From Litoreibacter meonggei (lineage in GTDB: Bacteria; Pseudomonadota; Alphaproteobacteria; Rhodobacterales; Rhodobacteraceae), in NCBI RefSeq assembly GCF_003663885.1, contig NZ_RCCE01000003.1, positions 359,501 to 423,500 on the forward strand: 64,000 nt of DNA, given 5' to 3'. Below the pieces are notes generated by a model. That model was not told where the DNA came from and ran no database searches. It saw only the letters and a program-made list of their open reading frames with translations. Position numbers and translations under genes: made by a program. Of the stretch, positions 9,275-18,750 are shown piece after piece; the first letter of the stretch is position 1; every line of letters begins with the position of its first letter.

Positions 9275-9691
9275 ATGGCCAAGAAATCAAAATTCGCGGG
9301 CGCAGGCCCATCGCAACGGCAACTTCGTGTGGGCGAGCTTATCCGCCGCACCTTGTCGGAGATCCTGAGCCGTGGAGAAATCCACGATCCGGACCTGAAC
9401 CGCATGTCGATCACCGTGAGCGAGGTGCGTGTGACGCCTGATTTGCGCATTGCGACGGCGTTCGTGCTGCCCTTGGGCGGTAAGAACCAAGAAGAGGCGA
9501 TTGCGGCCCTTGCCCGCAACAAAGGGGAAATCCGGCATGCGATCACGAAGCAGATGTCGGTGAAGCATTCGCCCGACATCCGGTTCCTGATCGACGACAC
9601 ATTCGACCGCATGGACGAGACCAACCGGTTGTTCGCCCAAGAAGGCGTGCGCCGCGACTTGGCTGCGGGTGACGATGCTGGCGAGGATTAA
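9275..9691 (+). CDS. rbfA: 30S ribosome-binding factor A
   Basis: A 138-residue KH-like protein that binds the 30S subunit during late maturation of the 16S 5' end. The family core is visible: [27 protein letters not shown], and [17 protein letters not shown] near the C-terminus. I chose the ATG at 9275 because the protein then begins with the basic stretch usual for the family. The truB gene two genes downstream fits the common rbfA-truB linkage, here split by an exported protein. Confidence 0.95.
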   Translation: MAKKSKFAGAGPSQRQLRVGELIRRTLSEILSRGEIHDPDLNRMSITVSEVRVTPDLRIATAFVLPLGGKNQEEAIAALARNKGEIRHAITKQMSVKHSPDIRFLIDDTFDRMDETNRLFAQEGVRRDLAAGDDAGED

Positions 9692-10409
9692 ATACGCCCT
9701 GCTGGCGTGCCTCCTTGCAGGCCCCGCTTTGGCGGACGGGTGTCGCGACCTGACGCATCTGGGCGACAGCTATACGGTGTGCACCGTTGAAAACCCTGAC
9801 ACGATCAACCTTTGGCTGAATGACAACGACGGGTTTGTCATCGGCGAGTTTTTTGCCCTGCAAGAGCAATTGGCAGAGCAAGGCCAAACGCTGACCTTCG
9901 CGATGAATGGCGGGATGTACCATGAAGACCGTCGCGCTGTTGGGCTGTTCATTGCCGACTTCAAAGAACAAGCGCGCATTGTGACCCGCGAGGGGCCGGG
10001 CAACTTTGCCCTGCTGCCGAACGGGGTGTTTTGCGTCGCGGGCCAAACGGCGCAGGTAATCGAGAGCCGTGCTTTTGCGGCCAATCCCCCTGACTGCCGC
10101 ATTGCGACCCAATCGGGGCCGATGCTGGTGATTGAAGGCAAGTTGCACCCCAAGTTTACCCCCGACAGCACCTCCAAGAAGCGGCGCAATGGCGTTGGCG
10201 TGGACAAGCAAGGGCGGTCGCATTTTGTGGTCTCGAACGGCTTCGTGCGCTTCCATGACATGGCGACGCTGTACCGTGACGTGCTGGACAGCCCGAATGC
10301 GCTGTTCCTCGATGGAACCGTGTCGCGCCTGTATTCCGCCAAGCTGGGCCGGTCCGACGCCGGTGCGCGGATGGGGCCGATTATCGGGCAGGTTCTGCCG
10401 TCGCAATAA
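9675..10409 (+). CDS. Phosphodiester glycosidase (NAGPA-domain) family exported protein
   Basis: About 244 residues. An N-terminal signal peptide ([12 protein letters not shown]) is followed by a domain with [32 protein letters not shown] and a C-terminal [10 protein letters not shown], matching the NAGPA/COG3698 family of phosphodiester glycosidase-like proteins. NAGPA in animals removes GlcNAc from a GlcNAc-phosphate diester; bacterial relatives are thought to act on envelope or teichoic-type phosphodiesters. Substrate here is unknown. The start overlaps the rbfA 3' end by 17 nt, so translation is likely coupled; GTG at 9669 is an alternative start. Confidence 0.82.
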   Translation: MLARIKYALLACLLAGPALADGCRDLTHLGDSYTVCTVENPDTINLWLNDNDGFVIGEFFALQEQLAEQGQTLTFAMNGGMYHEDRRAVGLFIADFKEQARIVTREGPGNFALLPNGVFCVAGQTAQVIESRAFAANPPDCRIATQSGPMLVIEGKLHPKFTPDSTSKKRRNGVGVDKQGRSHFVVSNGFVRFHDMATLYRDVLDSPNALFLDGTVSRLYSAKLGRSDAGARMGPIIGQVLPSQ

Positions 10410-10472
10410 GCTAGGGATTGACGCCCCGCACGACCCGCAATAGCACCCGATCGTTGAGCACAGGAGCACATC

Positions 10473-11387
10473 ATGGGACGCCGCAAAAAAGGCCGCGACA
10501 TTTCGGGTTGGGTTGTCATCGACAAACCTGCCGGGATCACTTCCACCGCCGTGGTGAGCAAGGTGCGCTGGGCGTTTGACGCCAAGAAAGCGGGCCACGC
10601 TGGCACGCTTGATCCTGATGCGACTGGCGTTTTGGCGATTGCCCTTGGGGAAGCGACCAAGACGGTGCCGTTCGTGACGGACGCCATGAAAGCCTACCGT
10701 TTTACTGTGCGACTTGGACGGGCCACCAACACCGATGACGCGGAAGGCGAAGTCGTGTCTGAAAGCGATGCCCGCCCGTCCGATGATGAGATCATCGCCG
10801 CCCTACCCGCGTTTACGGGCGACATCATGCAGGTTCCGCCGCAGTTTTCTGCTGTGAAAATTGACGGGCAGCGCGCGTACAAGCTGGCCCGCGATGGCGA
10901 AGACGTCGAAATCGCTGCGCGTCCGCTGTTTGTAGAGTCCCTGACCTTTATCGAGCGCCCCGACGAAGATCACGTCACGCTAGAGATGGTGTGTGGCAAG
11001 GGCGGCTACGTGCGCTCCATCGCGCGCGACTTGGGCGAAGCGTTGGGTTGCTTTGGTCACGTTCGCGAATTGCGCCGGATTTGGTCGGGGCCGTTTGACG
11101 TTGAAGACGGCGTGACGCTGGAAGAGCTGGAAGCTGTCGCCAAAACCGACGCGATTATGGAATTTCTTGGACCGCTCGAAATCGGCCTAGTTGACCTGCC
11201 GGAACTACCCACCACCGAAAGTGGTGCGGTGAAACTGCGCAATGGCAATCCGGGCATGGTGATCGGGTCTGGCGTGCAATATGGCGACGAAGCTTGGGCC
11301 TCGCTGAACGGTCAAGCGGTCGCCGTGGGCCGCTATAAAGCGGGCGAGTTGCACCCTTCGCGGGTTTTCGTGGTTGGTAACCTGTAA
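10473..11387 (+). CDS. truB: tRNA pseudouridine-55 synthase
   Basis: A 304-residue enzyme isomerising U55 in the T-loop of tRNAs. The start [13 protein letters not shown] and the catalytic motif [14 protein letters not shown] (nucleophile D47) are diagnostic; [22 protein letters not shown] and [12 protein letters not shown] follow as in the family. A CAGGAG ribosome site precedes the ATG. The C-terminal extension of about 60 residues resembles a small PUA-like domain. Confidence 0.96.
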   Translation: MGRRKKGRDISGWVVIDKPAGITSTAVVSKVRWAFDAKKAGHAGTLDPDATGVLAIALGEATKTVPFVTDAMKAYRFTVRLGRATNTDDAEGEVVSESDARPSDDEIIAALPAFTGDIMQVPPQFSAVKIDGQRAYKLARDGEDVEIAARPLFVESLTFIERPDEDHVTLEMVCGKGGYVRSIARDLGEALGCFGHVRELRRIWSGPFDVEDGVTLEELEAVAKTDAIMEFLGPLEIGLVDLPELPTTESGAVKLRNGNPGMVIGSGVQYGDEAWASLNGQAVAVGRYKAGELHPSRVFVVGNL

Positions 11388-11566
11388 CAATCTCGACCCG
11401 TTCGACCGCTGCCTCACGCAGATGTGGGGGTTTGTTTCATGAAAACCCACCGAATTGTAACAAACCACGCCGCATCATCGCGCAGACCACGCAATCGCGT
11501 GAGGTATCTGTTCGAAAGCGCACATCGCAGACAAGATGGCCCCAACACGTAATTCTGGAGCACATC

Positions 11567-12034
11567 ATGCAACGTCAAATCTGGACTATCCTTCTTGCGG
11601 GCGCCCTTAGCACCGTCGCGTTCGATCTTTTCGGGCAGGGGCTGTCCCCTGCCTTCGGGTTCGCCAAGCTGGCGCCTGTGGGCCTTGCCACAGCGACACT
11701 TAAAACCGTCTTCGGGAGCATCCCAAAGGGTGCGGGGGATATCCTGCACATTCTGACGGGCATGTTCGTCTACTCGCTGGGCTACTTGCTGGTGGCGCGC
11801 CCTATTCAACAAAAGATCATCCCACGCCTGCACTGGGCGATTACCGCGACGGCTTACGGCATCGGGCTTTGGATCTTCGCGCTGTATTTCGTGGCCCACC
11901 TGATCGCTGGCAACCCTCCGTTCCTAGGCTTCACGGGCATCACTTGGGTCGCCTTCTGGGGACACATTGTCTATGCGCTGGTCGCCGTCTACGTGATCGA
12001 GCGCGGCCCGTTTGCGGATAAAGCAGAGGCTTGA
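11567..12034 (+). CDS. Small integral membrane protein, unknown function
   Basis: A 155-residue protein with about four hydrophobic segments (near 8-27, 58-75, 88-110 and 122-142). A GGAG ribosome site lies 6 nt before the ATG. No catalytic motif is visible; a His-containing segment (GDILHILTGM and YFVAHLIAG) lies in or near the membrane. Upstream, 11388-11566 is non-coding as far as I can see. A 10-bp hairpin just after the stop may end its transcript. Confidence 0.65.
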   Translation: MQRQIWTILLAGALSTVAFDLFGQGLSPAFGFAKLAPVGLATATLKTVFGSIPKGAGDILHILTGMFVYSLGYLLVARPIQQKIIPRLHWAITATAYGIGLWIFALYFVAHLIAGNPPFLGFTGITWVAFWGHIVYALVAVYVIERGPFADKAEA

Positions 12035-12043
12035 ACCAAGCGT

Positions 12044-12069
12044 CATGGGCTGGCACAACCCAGCCCATG
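12044..12069. promoter_or_regulatory. Perfect 10-bp hairpin covering a start codon
   Basis: Arms 12044-12053 and 12060-12069 are perfect inverted repeats around a 6-nt loop. No T-run follows, so it is not a canonical terminator. The right arm contains the ATG at 12067 of the DUF1643 gene, so folding of the mRNA would hide the start codon. Confidence 0.5.
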
Positions 12070-12573
12070 ATTACCCGCACACATATGAAGGACGACGCGG
12101 CCTCGACGGCGGTCTATTCGAACTGCGAACGCTACCGCTATATGCTGTCGCGCGTTTGGGATGCGCAGGGCCGTAAGGTCTCTTTCGTCATGTTGAACCC
12201 CTCCACTGCGACGGAAGTGCAGAACGACCCGACCGTCGAGCGCTGCGAGCGCCGCGCGCGCGCCTTGGGGTTCGGGGCGTTTCGTGTGTGCAACATTTTT
12301 GCGTGGCGCGACACGGACCCGTTCAAGATGAAAAAAGCCGCCGAGCCGATTGGGGCTGCGAATGATGCAACCATTACTGACGCTTGCACTTGGGCAGACA
12401 CGGTGGTCGCTGCGTGGGGCACCCACGGGGCGCATTTGCAGCGCGGCCCACAGGTCGAAGCGCTGATGCGCGCGACGGGCAAGCCGCTGTACCATCTGGG
12501 GCTGAGCAAAGCCGGCCACCCCAAGCATCCGCTCTATATTGCCTACGTCAAGCAGCCGGAGCTTTGGGATTAA
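12067..12573 (+). CDS. DUF1643 family protein
   Basis: A 168-residue soluble protein with the DUF1643 hallmarks: RYMLSRVWD, FVMLNPSTATE, NDPTVERC, FRVCNIFAWRDTDP, and a C-terminal GHPKHPLYI. The biochemical role of the family is unknown. Start at 12067 is chosen over a TTG at 12031 and an ATG at 12085; the N-terminus is the least certain part. The gene follows the membrane protein by 32 nt. Confidence 0.8.
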   Translation: MITRTHMKDDAASTAVYSNCERYRYMLSRVWDAQGRKVSFVMLNPSTATEVQNDPTVERCERRARALGFGAFRVCNIFAWRDTDPFKMKKAAEPIGAANDATITDACTWADTVVAAWGTHGAHLQRGPQVEALMRATGKPLYHLGLSKAGHPKHPLYIAYVKQPELWD

Positions 12574-12631
12574 CCGACTTGATCGCTCCTTCGCTTCGCG
12601 CTCCTATGAGGGCGCAATATCGGAGAGCATC

Positions 12632-13534
12632 ATGACCGCATCGAACCTACCGGGATTTACCCGCCACACCATCAACGTCGGCGGGGTTAATATATCCGTG
12701 CATGTTGCGGGCAATGGTCCGGCTTTGATGCTGCTGCACGGCTACCCGCAAAACCATATGTGCTGGCTGAACATTGCCCCGCATTTCGCCAAGGACTTCA
12801 CCTGTATCGTGCCGGACCTGCGTGGCTACGGGGACAGTGACGCGCCTGAAGATATCAGCGCGGACCATTCGACATATTCCAAACGGCAGATGGCACTGGA
12901 CCTGATTGGTGTGCTCGATTACTTGGGGCACGACCGCGCCCATGTGCTGGGTCACGACCGCGGCGGGCGTGTGGCGTATCGCTTTGCGTTGGATCACCCT
13001 GACCGGCTGGATCGACTTGGCATTATCGAGATCGTGCCCACTGGTGATTTCTGGCGGTCTTGGAATGCCGAGCTTGCCTATAAGGCGTATCACTGGACGT
13101 TTCTGGCGCAGCCGCATCCGCTGCCCGAGAGCATGATTAACGCGGACCCCGTATCCTATATCGACCACACCTTAAAAAGCTGGGTCAACGCAAAGTCGTT
13201 GGACATCTTTCCGAAACCCGCGCTGGACAGCTATCGCGCGCAGGCACTGGATCCCGCCCGCATTCATGCCATGTGTGCTGACTACCGGGCAGGTGCGACG
13301 TTTGACAGGCAGCTGGATGAGGCAGACCGTGTGAATGGGAAGAAAATCGCGGCACCACTGCGCTTCTTGTGGGCCGAGGGTGGTTTTCCGGGGCAGACCG
13401 GCAACCCCGAAGGGCTTTGGAGCAACTGGGCAGATCAGGTGAGTGCGCAATCTTGCGTCAGCGGGCATTTCGTAATGGAAGAAAACCCCGAAGCGGTACT
13501 CGACTGCTTCGGGGCCTTTTTCGGGTCGGACTGA
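12632..13534 (+). CDS. Alpha/beta hydrolase, fluoroacetate/haloacetate dehalogenase type
   Basis: A 300-residue alpha/beta hydrolase. The oxyanion region is LLHGYPQ, the nucleophile elbow GHDRGGR gives D109, and the histidine is H279 in SGHF. From what I recall of the fluoroacetate dehalogenase RPA1163 (D110, R111, R114, H155, W156, Y219, H280), the equivalents here are D109, R110, R113, H154, W155, Y218 and H279, all shifted by one. These residues bind the carboxylate and the halide. The third triad member is E133 where RPA1163 has Asp. The reaction would be hydrolytic removal of F or Cl from a 2-haloacetate; an epoxide-hydrolase-like role is the alternative. Confidence 0.85.
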   Translation: MTASNLPGFTRHTINVGGVNISVHVAGNGPALMLLHGYPQNHMCWLNIAPHFAKDFTCIVPDLRGYGDSDAPEDISADHSTYSKRQMALDLIGVLDYLGHDRAHVLGHDRGGRVAYRFALDHPDRLDRLGIIEIVPTGDFWRSWNAELAYKAYHWTFLAQPHPLPESMINADPVSYIDHTLKSWVNAKSLDIFPKPALDSYRAQALDPARIHAMCADYRAGATFDRQLDEADRVNGKKIAAPLRFLWAEGGFPGQTGNPEGLWSNWADQVSAQSCVSGHFVMEENPEAVLDCFGAFFGSD

Positions 13535-13546
13535 GTAGTTGGCGGG

Positions 13547-14677
13547 TTAAGCCGCAACTGGTGCCGTCAGGTTCAGGGAAGCAACCAGTTCGATATCTGT
13601 AACCACCAAATCTCCGGGTGTCGTGACCTTGAGGACCACTTCGCCGTCAAGAGTGATGTCTGCCGAGCCGTCTGCATTGGTGACAATAGCAACGACAGGC
13701 GCGGCGGCTGCGGCGCTACTATATCGCAACTCGATAGTGTCTTCGTCAGGATCGAAGTCTGTCACGACCCCAGCCGTTCCGGCATTGATGAAGGTCCCCG
13801 TGGCGAACGTGTCAGCGCCGTCTCCACCAGTGGCGACGTCACTATTGCCAATATATATGAAGTCATCGCCTTCGTTACCGAACAGTTGATCGCCGTCATC
13901 CTCTTCGTCGCCAGTGGTAAGCGAGAAGGCGGTGCCGACGACGACGTCGTCACCTTGGCCGCCGCGCAGCGTGTCTACGCCCAAGCCACCGCCCAACTCG
14001 TCATTGCCAACCCCGCCACCGACGATGTCGTTGCCGTCGCCGCCAGCTAGGAAGTCGTTGCCTGTACCACCGGCAAGAGTATCATTTCCTGCACCACCCA
14101 AGATTGAGTCGTCGCCCGCTTTACCCTCAATGACATCATCACCTGCGTCACCAGCCAAGCGATCTTGCCCGCTGCCACCGTCGATTGCATCATTGTCGTC
14201 ACCGCCAGAAATCAGGTCATCACCCGCGCCGCCGCGGATAGTGTCATCACCTGCGCCACCCATAATAGTGTCTGCGCCGTCTACACCCGCGAGAATGTCG
14301 TCGCCTGCGCCGCCCGCAATCCGGTCGTCGCCATCGCCACCATTGATTTTGTCGTCGCCGTCTTCACCCGCTATGTCGTCGTTACCAAAACTGCCGCGAA
14401 GGTCGTCGTTTCCGTCGCCGCCAAGCACGGTGTCATCGCCGCGTCCAGCTGCAATTGTGTCGTCACCCGCAAGGCCAGAGATCACATCATTTCCGGCGTG
14501 GCCTTCCATGATGTCGATATCCATGGTGCCGGTCAGCACATCGTCACCGTTGGTGCCGACAAGATCGTTGGGGTCTACGGGATCAACCGGTGCAACATCA
14601 TCGCTGTCAGAATCAAAAATCACGCCAAGCAAACCAACAAGTGCTAATAGACCTACTACTCCGAACATCGTATTCAT
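13547..14677 (-). CDS. RTX (haemolysin-type calcium-binding repeat) protein with N-terminal anchor
   Basis: A 376-residue, extremely acidic protein. Residues 3-20 are a hydrophobic helix followed directly by an Asp-rich linker. From about 35 to 270 there are more than twenty nonapeptides of the GGxGxDxLx type, which form calcium-bound parallel beta rolls. The C-terminal about 80 residues contain a DFDPDEDTIEL block seen at the end of many type I-secreted RTX proteins. No enzymatic domain exists. It may be a surface or secreted calcium-dependent structural protein. No type I secretion genes are in the window. Confidence 0.85.
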   Translation of the reverse strand: MNTMFGVVGLLALVGLLGVIFDSDSDDVAPVDPVDPNDLVGTNGDDVLTGTMDIDIMEGHAGNDVISGLAGDDTIAAGRGDDTVLGGDGNDDLRGSFGNDDIAGEDGDDKINGGDGDDRIAGGAGDDILAGVDGADTIMGGAGDDTIRGGAGDDLISGGDDNDAIDGGSGQDRLAGDAGDDVIEGKAGDDSILGGAGNDTLAGGTGNDFLAGGDGNDIVGGGVGNDELGGGLGVDTLRGGQGDDVVVGTAFSLTTGDEEDDGDQLFGNEGDDFIYIGNSDVATGGDGADTFATGTFINAGTAGVVTDFDPDEDTIELRYSSAAAAAPVVAIVTNADGSADITLDGEVVLKVTTPGDLVVTDIELVASLNLTAPVAA

Positions 14678-15037
14678 TCCCCCTGAGGACGGTTACAAAA
14701 CAAACTTTGTTAATCATATGTTAAGATTTGAGGGGGCTGCCAGATAAATCGCCTCATTTAGAACAAACTTTTGCCACACTCCCCTCATTGTTTCCGAAAG
14801 CGAGACAGAATGATCATGGGCTTGATTTTATGTCATATTTTTGGGCAAAATCGCACGATTCCAGCATGACCCCGACAGGAATACCCGCCTTGGCATGCTG
14901 CAAAGATTCGGGCTTCCCTTTCGCGCGCATTCGCCCTATACGCGCCCATCCGCAATAGGTTTGCGGTGCACTCCATGGGCCCTGCTGGACGACATCCCGG
15001 CCTGCGCCATCCACACTAACTTACAAAGGAGACCCCG
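14678..15037. other. Intergenic region between the RTX gene and rpsO
   Basis: These 360 bases separate two divergent genes, so they must contain both promoters and the rpsO leader. The part next to the RTX gene is AT-rich. A strong AAGGAG ribosome site lies at the rpsO end. I find no tRNA, no convincing small gene and no obvious -35/-10 pair that I would defend. Confidence 0.5.
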
Positions 15038-15307
15038 ATGTCGATTACTCCAGAGCTCAAAGCGAGCCTTATGAAAGAATACGCAACGAAAGAGGGCGAC
15101 ACCGGTTCGCCTGAGGTTCAAGTTGCAATCCTGACGTCACGCATCACCACGCTGACCGAGCACTTCAAAACCCACAAAAAAGACAACCACGGTCGTCGTG
15201 GTCTTTTGAAAATGGTTGCTCTGCGTCGTAAGCTTTTGGATTACACCAAAGGCAAAGACGAAGCACGCTACCAAGACCTAATCAAACGCCTCGGCATTCG
15301 TCGCTAG
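15038..15307 (+). CDS. rpsO: 30S ribosomal protein S15
   Basis: An 89-residue primary 16S rRNA-binding protein. The family signature [14 protein letters not shown] and the conserved [19 protein letters not shown] are intact, and the length is exactly that of the family. A strong ribosome site precedes the start and a clear terminator follows at 15379. In many bacteria rpsO is followed by pnp; here rsmJ lies between them on the other strand, so the two are separate transcription units. Confidence 0.98.
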   Translation: MSITPELKASLMKEYATKEGDTGSPEVQVAILTSRITTLTEHFKTHKKDNHGRRGLLKMVALRRKLLDYTKGKDEARYQDLIKRLGIRR

Positions 15308-15378
15308 ACAATTCCAGCGTTCGGTGTGGTCGGTTTCCTAGGAAACTTGCGTACCGCTACAGGTTGAAATCAATAGAA

Positions 15379-15404
15379 CGCCCGCCTCACTTGGCGGGCG
15401 ATTT
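15379..15404 (+). terminator. Rho-independent terminator of rpsO
   Basis: An 8-bp GC stem (15379-15386 with 15393-15400) and a 6-nt loop, followed by ATTTTA. It lies 72 nt after the rpsO stop. Confidence 0.75.
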
Positions 15405-15458
15405 TACATTTCAGGCGCTGTATCCTGTCGATTTGGCCCTAACGAAGCGCCCCGCCTG

Positions 15459-16061
15459 TCAGCCGGTCATAAAAACATCGTAGCGCGTTGATTTCCCCAG
15501 TATTTGATGGGAACACGCTCGTATCCCCTCGATTGCGTCCGCCTTTGCTGGCCACTTCAAAACCACTCGATTGCGTGCGTTCGCAAGCGCCACGCGCACC
15601 AAATCAGCGGCGTCATCATCCGTTCCAACAATTTCGCGAACCTGACGTAGCTCGCGCTTCACCAAAGCAGAATTTTTGCGCGGCGGGTGCATCGGGTCGA
15701 TCAGGATTGCCTCACAAGACAGGTCAGGCAGCACGTCTTTCGCATCGCCTTTCAACAGTGTCATGCGGCTAACAATATCGCGAAACTCGCCCCCTTCTTT
15801 GAGGGCGCGGTCCATGCCCTGCGCCAACAACGCATGCATGTGCTCCGATCGCTCGATCAAGGTGACCTGTGCCCCCAGAGACGCCAGCAAGAATGCATCG
15901 CGACCCAAACCGGCCGTTGCATCGACAATGGCAGGCGTCTTGCCCGCGCGTAGCCCCATGGCTTTCGCCAGTGCTTGCCCCCGCCCCCCTCCGAACCGGA
16001 GGCGATGCGCGACAGCCCCGCTGACAAAATCAACGCGCAACTCTCCTGCACTCTGCGTCAT
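15459..16061 (-). CDS. rsmJ: 16S rRNA (guanine1516-N2)-methyltransferase
   Basis: A 200-residue SAM-dependent methyltransferase. The RsmJ pattern is clear: VDFVSGAVAHRLRFGGGRGQ at the start, DATAGLGRDAF as the SAM motif, LIDPMHPPRKNSALVK as the catalytic region, and KSTRYDVF at the C-terminus. It is shorter than the E. coli enzyme because the N-terminal subdomain is missing; I saw no upstream start that restores it, and short versions seem usual in this group. It lies antiparallel between rpsO and pnp. Confidence 0.88.
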   Translation of the reverse strand: MTQSAGELRVDFVSGAVAHRLRFGGGRGQALAKAMGLRAGKTPAIVDATAGLGRDAFLLASLGAQVTLIERSEHMHALLAQGMDRALKEGGEFRDIVSRMTLLKGDAKDVLPDLSCEAILIDPMHPPRKNSALVKRELRQVREIVGTDDDAADLVRVALANARNRVVLKWPAKADAIEGIRACSHQILGKSTRYDVFMTG

Positions 16062-16405
16062 GCTCGGTTCATCACAAATTTCCGCATTGCATTCAAAAGC
16101 CTCCTTCCTAGGCTCGTAACCGATTTTCTTCGGCTGTCATATGCTCCGAATGCCGATTTTGAAGTTCAAACACTTGGCGAGCCTGCACAGCCTAACTACG
16201 CAAATTAGGGTTGTTGGGCGGCTTTGGCGCTCTGCCTAAGCTCCCCACTTCCCAAACGGCTCAAACCCCTATATAGCCCGCACATCTGAGACTGTGCGCC
16301 CTGACCCTAGGCGTATGCATAAAGGATAGGGGTCGGCGGCAATGGGGCCGCCATTTACACGGGAGACCCGGAACGCCGGGAGTGCTCCCATATAGGAAAC
16401 GACAC
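16062..16405 (+). promoter_or_regulatory. pnp promoter region and structured leader
   Basis: This 344-nt non-coding stretch separates divergent rsmJ and pnp. A TATATA at 16270 is a possible -10 element without a convincing -35. Near the gene two hairpins are visible: GGCGGC/GCCGCC (16335-16352) and a nested GGGAG..CTCCC with CCCGG/CCGGG inside (16361-16389). In E. coli the pnp leader hairpin is cut by RNase III and mediates PNPase autocontrol; a similar role here is inference. Confidence 0.4.
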
Positions 16406-18538
16406 ATGTTTAACGTGACTAAAAAATCCATCGAGTGGGGCGAAGAAACGCTGACACTCGAAACCGGCAAGATTGCCCGTCAAGCTGACGGCTGCGTGAT
16501 TGCCACTTACGGCGAGACCTCCGTTATGGCCGCCGTGACTTTTGCCAAAAAGCAAAAGCCGGGTCAGGACTTCTTCCCGCTGACCGTTCACTACAACGAG
16601 AAATACTACGCCGCGGGTAAAATCCCAGGCGGTTTCTTCAAGCGTGAGGCCCGCCCCACCGAGAAAGAAACACTGACATCGCGCCTGATCGACCGTCCGA
16701 TCCGCCCGCTGTTCGTCCCCGGCTTCAAAAACGAAGTTTTGGTGATCTGTACTGTTTTGTCCCACGATCTTGTTAACGACCCTGACATGGTTGCAATGAT
16801 TGCGGCCTCCGCTGCGCTGACCATTTCCGGTGCACCGTTCATGGGCCCAATCGCTGCCTGCCGCGTGGGCTTTGAGGATGGCGACTACATCCTGAACCCC
16901 GAACTCGATGACATGCACAACCTGCGCTACAACCCAGAGCAGCGTTTGGACCTTGTTGTTGCAGGCACCAAAGACGCCGTGATGATGGTTGAATCGGAAG
17001 CCTACGAGCTGTCCGAGGAAGAAATGCTTGGCGCTGTTACTTTTGCACACGAGCAAATCCAACCGGCTATCGACCTGATCATCGACTTTGCAGGCGAATG
17101 CGCCAAAGAGCCGTTTGACTTCACGCCTCCTGACTACTCCGACCTGTACAAGGCCGTTGCCAAGTCTGGCGAAAAAGCCATGCGTGCTGCTTATGCGATC
17201 TCCGACAAGCAAGAGCGCACCGCTGCGGTTTCTGCTGCAAAAGAGACTGCAATGTCGAAGCTCTCCGAAGAGCAACTGGCTGACGAGAACCTTGGTTCGG
17301 CGCTGAAGAAACTCGAATCCACCGTCCTGCGTGGCGACGTGGTGAAGAACAAGAAGCGTATCGACGGTCGTAACCTCGACGAGATCCGCGACATCGTATC
17401 CGAAGTTGGCTTGCTGCCACGGACCCACGGTTCCGCCCTGTTCACACGTGGCGAAACCCAAGGTCTGGTTGTCACCACTTTGGGTACCGGCGACGACGAG
17501 CAGATGATCGACAGCCTGCAAGGCATGTATAAGTCGAACTTCCTGCTGCACTATAACTTCCCACCCTACTCGGTTGGTGAAGTGGGTCGTTTCGGCCCTC
17601 CAGGTCGTCGTGAAATCGGTCACGGTAAACTTGCATGGCGCGCCCTTCAGGCCGTTCTGCCAGCCCCAACCGACTTCCCGTACACGATCCGTCTGGTCTC
17701 CGAGATCACCGAATCCAACGGCTCCTCTTCGATGGCGTCCGTTTGTGGTGGCTCCTTGTCCATGATGGACGCTGGTGTGCCTTTGAAAGCGCCGGTTGCC
17801 GGTGTGGCCATGGGTCTTATCCTAGAAGAAGATGGCTCCTACGCGGTTCTGTCGGACATTCTGGGTGACGAAGATCACCTAGGCGACATGGACTTCAAAG
17901 TGGCTGGTACCGAAAACGGCATCACCTCGTTGCAGATGGACATCAAGGTTGCGGGCATCACGCCTGACATCATGTCCAAAGCACTGGATCAGGCCAAAGC
18001 TGGCCGTTTGCACATCCTTGGCGAGATGAACAAAGCGCTGTCCTCGGCTGGCGACTTCTCGGTTCACGCCCCACGCATTGAGACCATGCAGATCCCAACG
18101 GATAAAATCCGCGAAGTGATCGGGTCCGGTGGTAAAGTCATCCGCGAGATCGTGGAAGTGTCTGGTGCCAAAGTGGACATCAACGACGAAGGCGTCATCA
18201 AGATCGCGTCGCCGAACGGCGAAGCCATCAAGAAAGCCTACGACATGATCCACTCGATCGTGGCAGAGCCTGAAGAAGGTGCGGTCTACACCGGTACCGT
18301 TGTGAAAATCGTCGACTTCGGCGCTTTCGTGAACTTCTTCGGCAAACGCGACGGTCTGGTCCACGTGTCCCAGATCGAAAACCGCCGTTTGAACCACCCT
18401 TCGGACGTCCTGAAAGAGGGCCAAGAAGTGAAGGTCAAACTGCTGGGCTTCGACGATCGCGGCAAGGTTCGCCTATCGATGAAAGTTGTCGATCAGGAAA
18501 CTGGCGAAGAGGTCAAAGAAGAGAAGAAAGAGGACTAA
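16406..18538 (+). CDS. pnp: Polynucleotide phosphorylase
   Basis: A 710-residue phosphorolytic 3'-5' exoribonuclease and part of the RNA-decay machinery. Two RNase PH domains (about 12-140 and 320-455) flank the all-helical linker. The second has the FFCN-related core with [25 protein letters not shown] domain (about 550-612, with [12 protein letters not shown]) and an S1 domain (about 620-690, with [19 protein letters not shown]) complete the protein. Start at 16406 gives the family N-terminus MFNV; the frame open from 16382 is upstream leader. Confidence 0.98.
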   Translation: MFNVTKKSIEWGEETLTLETGKIARQADGCVIATYGETSVMAAVTFAKKQKPGQDFFPLTVHYNEKYYAAGKIPGGFFKREARPTEKETLTSRLIDRPIRPLFVPGFKNEVLVICTVLSHDLVNDPDMVAMIAASAALTISGAPFMGPIAACRVGFEDGDYILNPELDDMHNLRYNPEQRLDLVVAGTKDAVMMVESEAYELSEEEMLGAVTFAHEQIQPAIDLIIDFAGECAKEPFDFTPPDYSDLYKAVAKSGEKAMRAAYAISDKQERTAAVSAAKETAMSKLSEEQLADENLGSALKKLESTVLRGDVVKNKKRIDGRNLDEIRDIVSEVGLLPRTHGSALFTRGETQGLVVTTLGTGDDEQMIDSLQGMYKSNFLLHYNFPPYSVGEVGRFGPPGRREIGHGKLAWRALQAVLPAPTDFPYTIRLVSEITESNGSSSMASVCGGSLSMMDAGVPLKAPVAGVAMGLILEEDGSYAVLSDILGDEDHLGDMDFKVAGTENGITSLQMDIKVAGITPDIMSKALDQAKAGRLHILGEMNKALSSAGDFSVHAPRIETMQIPTDKIREVIGSGGKVIREIVEVSGAKVDINDEGVIKIASPNGEAIKKAYDMIHSIVAEPEEGAVYTGTVVKIVDFGAFVNFFGKRDGLVHVSQIENRRLNHPSDVLKEGQEVKVKLLGFDDRGKVRLSMKVVDQETGEEVKEEKKED

Positions 18539-18565
18539 TCCTCCCCTTTCTTTCCAACAACTTGT

Positions 18566-18595
18566 GGCCCCGGTGGAAACGCCGGGGCCTTTTTC
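18566..18595 (+). terminator. Rho-independent terminator of pnp
   Basis: GGCCCCGG (18566-18573) pairs with CCGGGGCC (18582-18589), extended by a G-T pair, and is followed by TTTTT. It lies 27 nt after the pnp stop. Confidence 0.85.
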
Positions 18596-18750
18596 GTGAC
18601 TCTCCGGGATATTCGGCGATAGATTGCGCGTGACGAGGTCAACTTACCCCACGTTATACTCGGCTTCGGCCCGAAGATGCTTCCTAGACGCGCTTTGTCT
18701 GCCTAGCCTTTCAGTAGGGTCTGCAAGGATTCTGAAACTGGGAGGAAATA

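Noticed and set aside
9196-9624. N-terminal extension of DapB to 9624
   Set aside because: The extra residues overlap rbfA on the opposite strand, and the family N-terminus begins at the ATG at 9195.
9543-10598. A 351-codon minus-strand frame
   Set aside because: It overlies rbfA, the glycosidase-like gene and truB on the opposite strand, all of which are supported by family motifs.
13547-14677. Many short, evenly spaced repeats that resemble a CRISPR array at first sight
   Set aside because: The period is 27 nt (nine codons), the repeats are in frame and degenerate, and there are no unique spacers; it is the RTX coding sequence. No CRISPR array elsewhere.
13914-14747. A 277-codon plus-strand frame rich in Ser, Pro and Thr
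   Set aside because: It is the mirror of the RTX repeats; the nonapeptide codons leave the opposite strand open. No ribosome site or family.
16355-17623. A 422-codon minus-strand frame
   Set aside because: It is antisense to pnp, which is a complete conserved protein. Low-complexity composition typical of a shadow frame.
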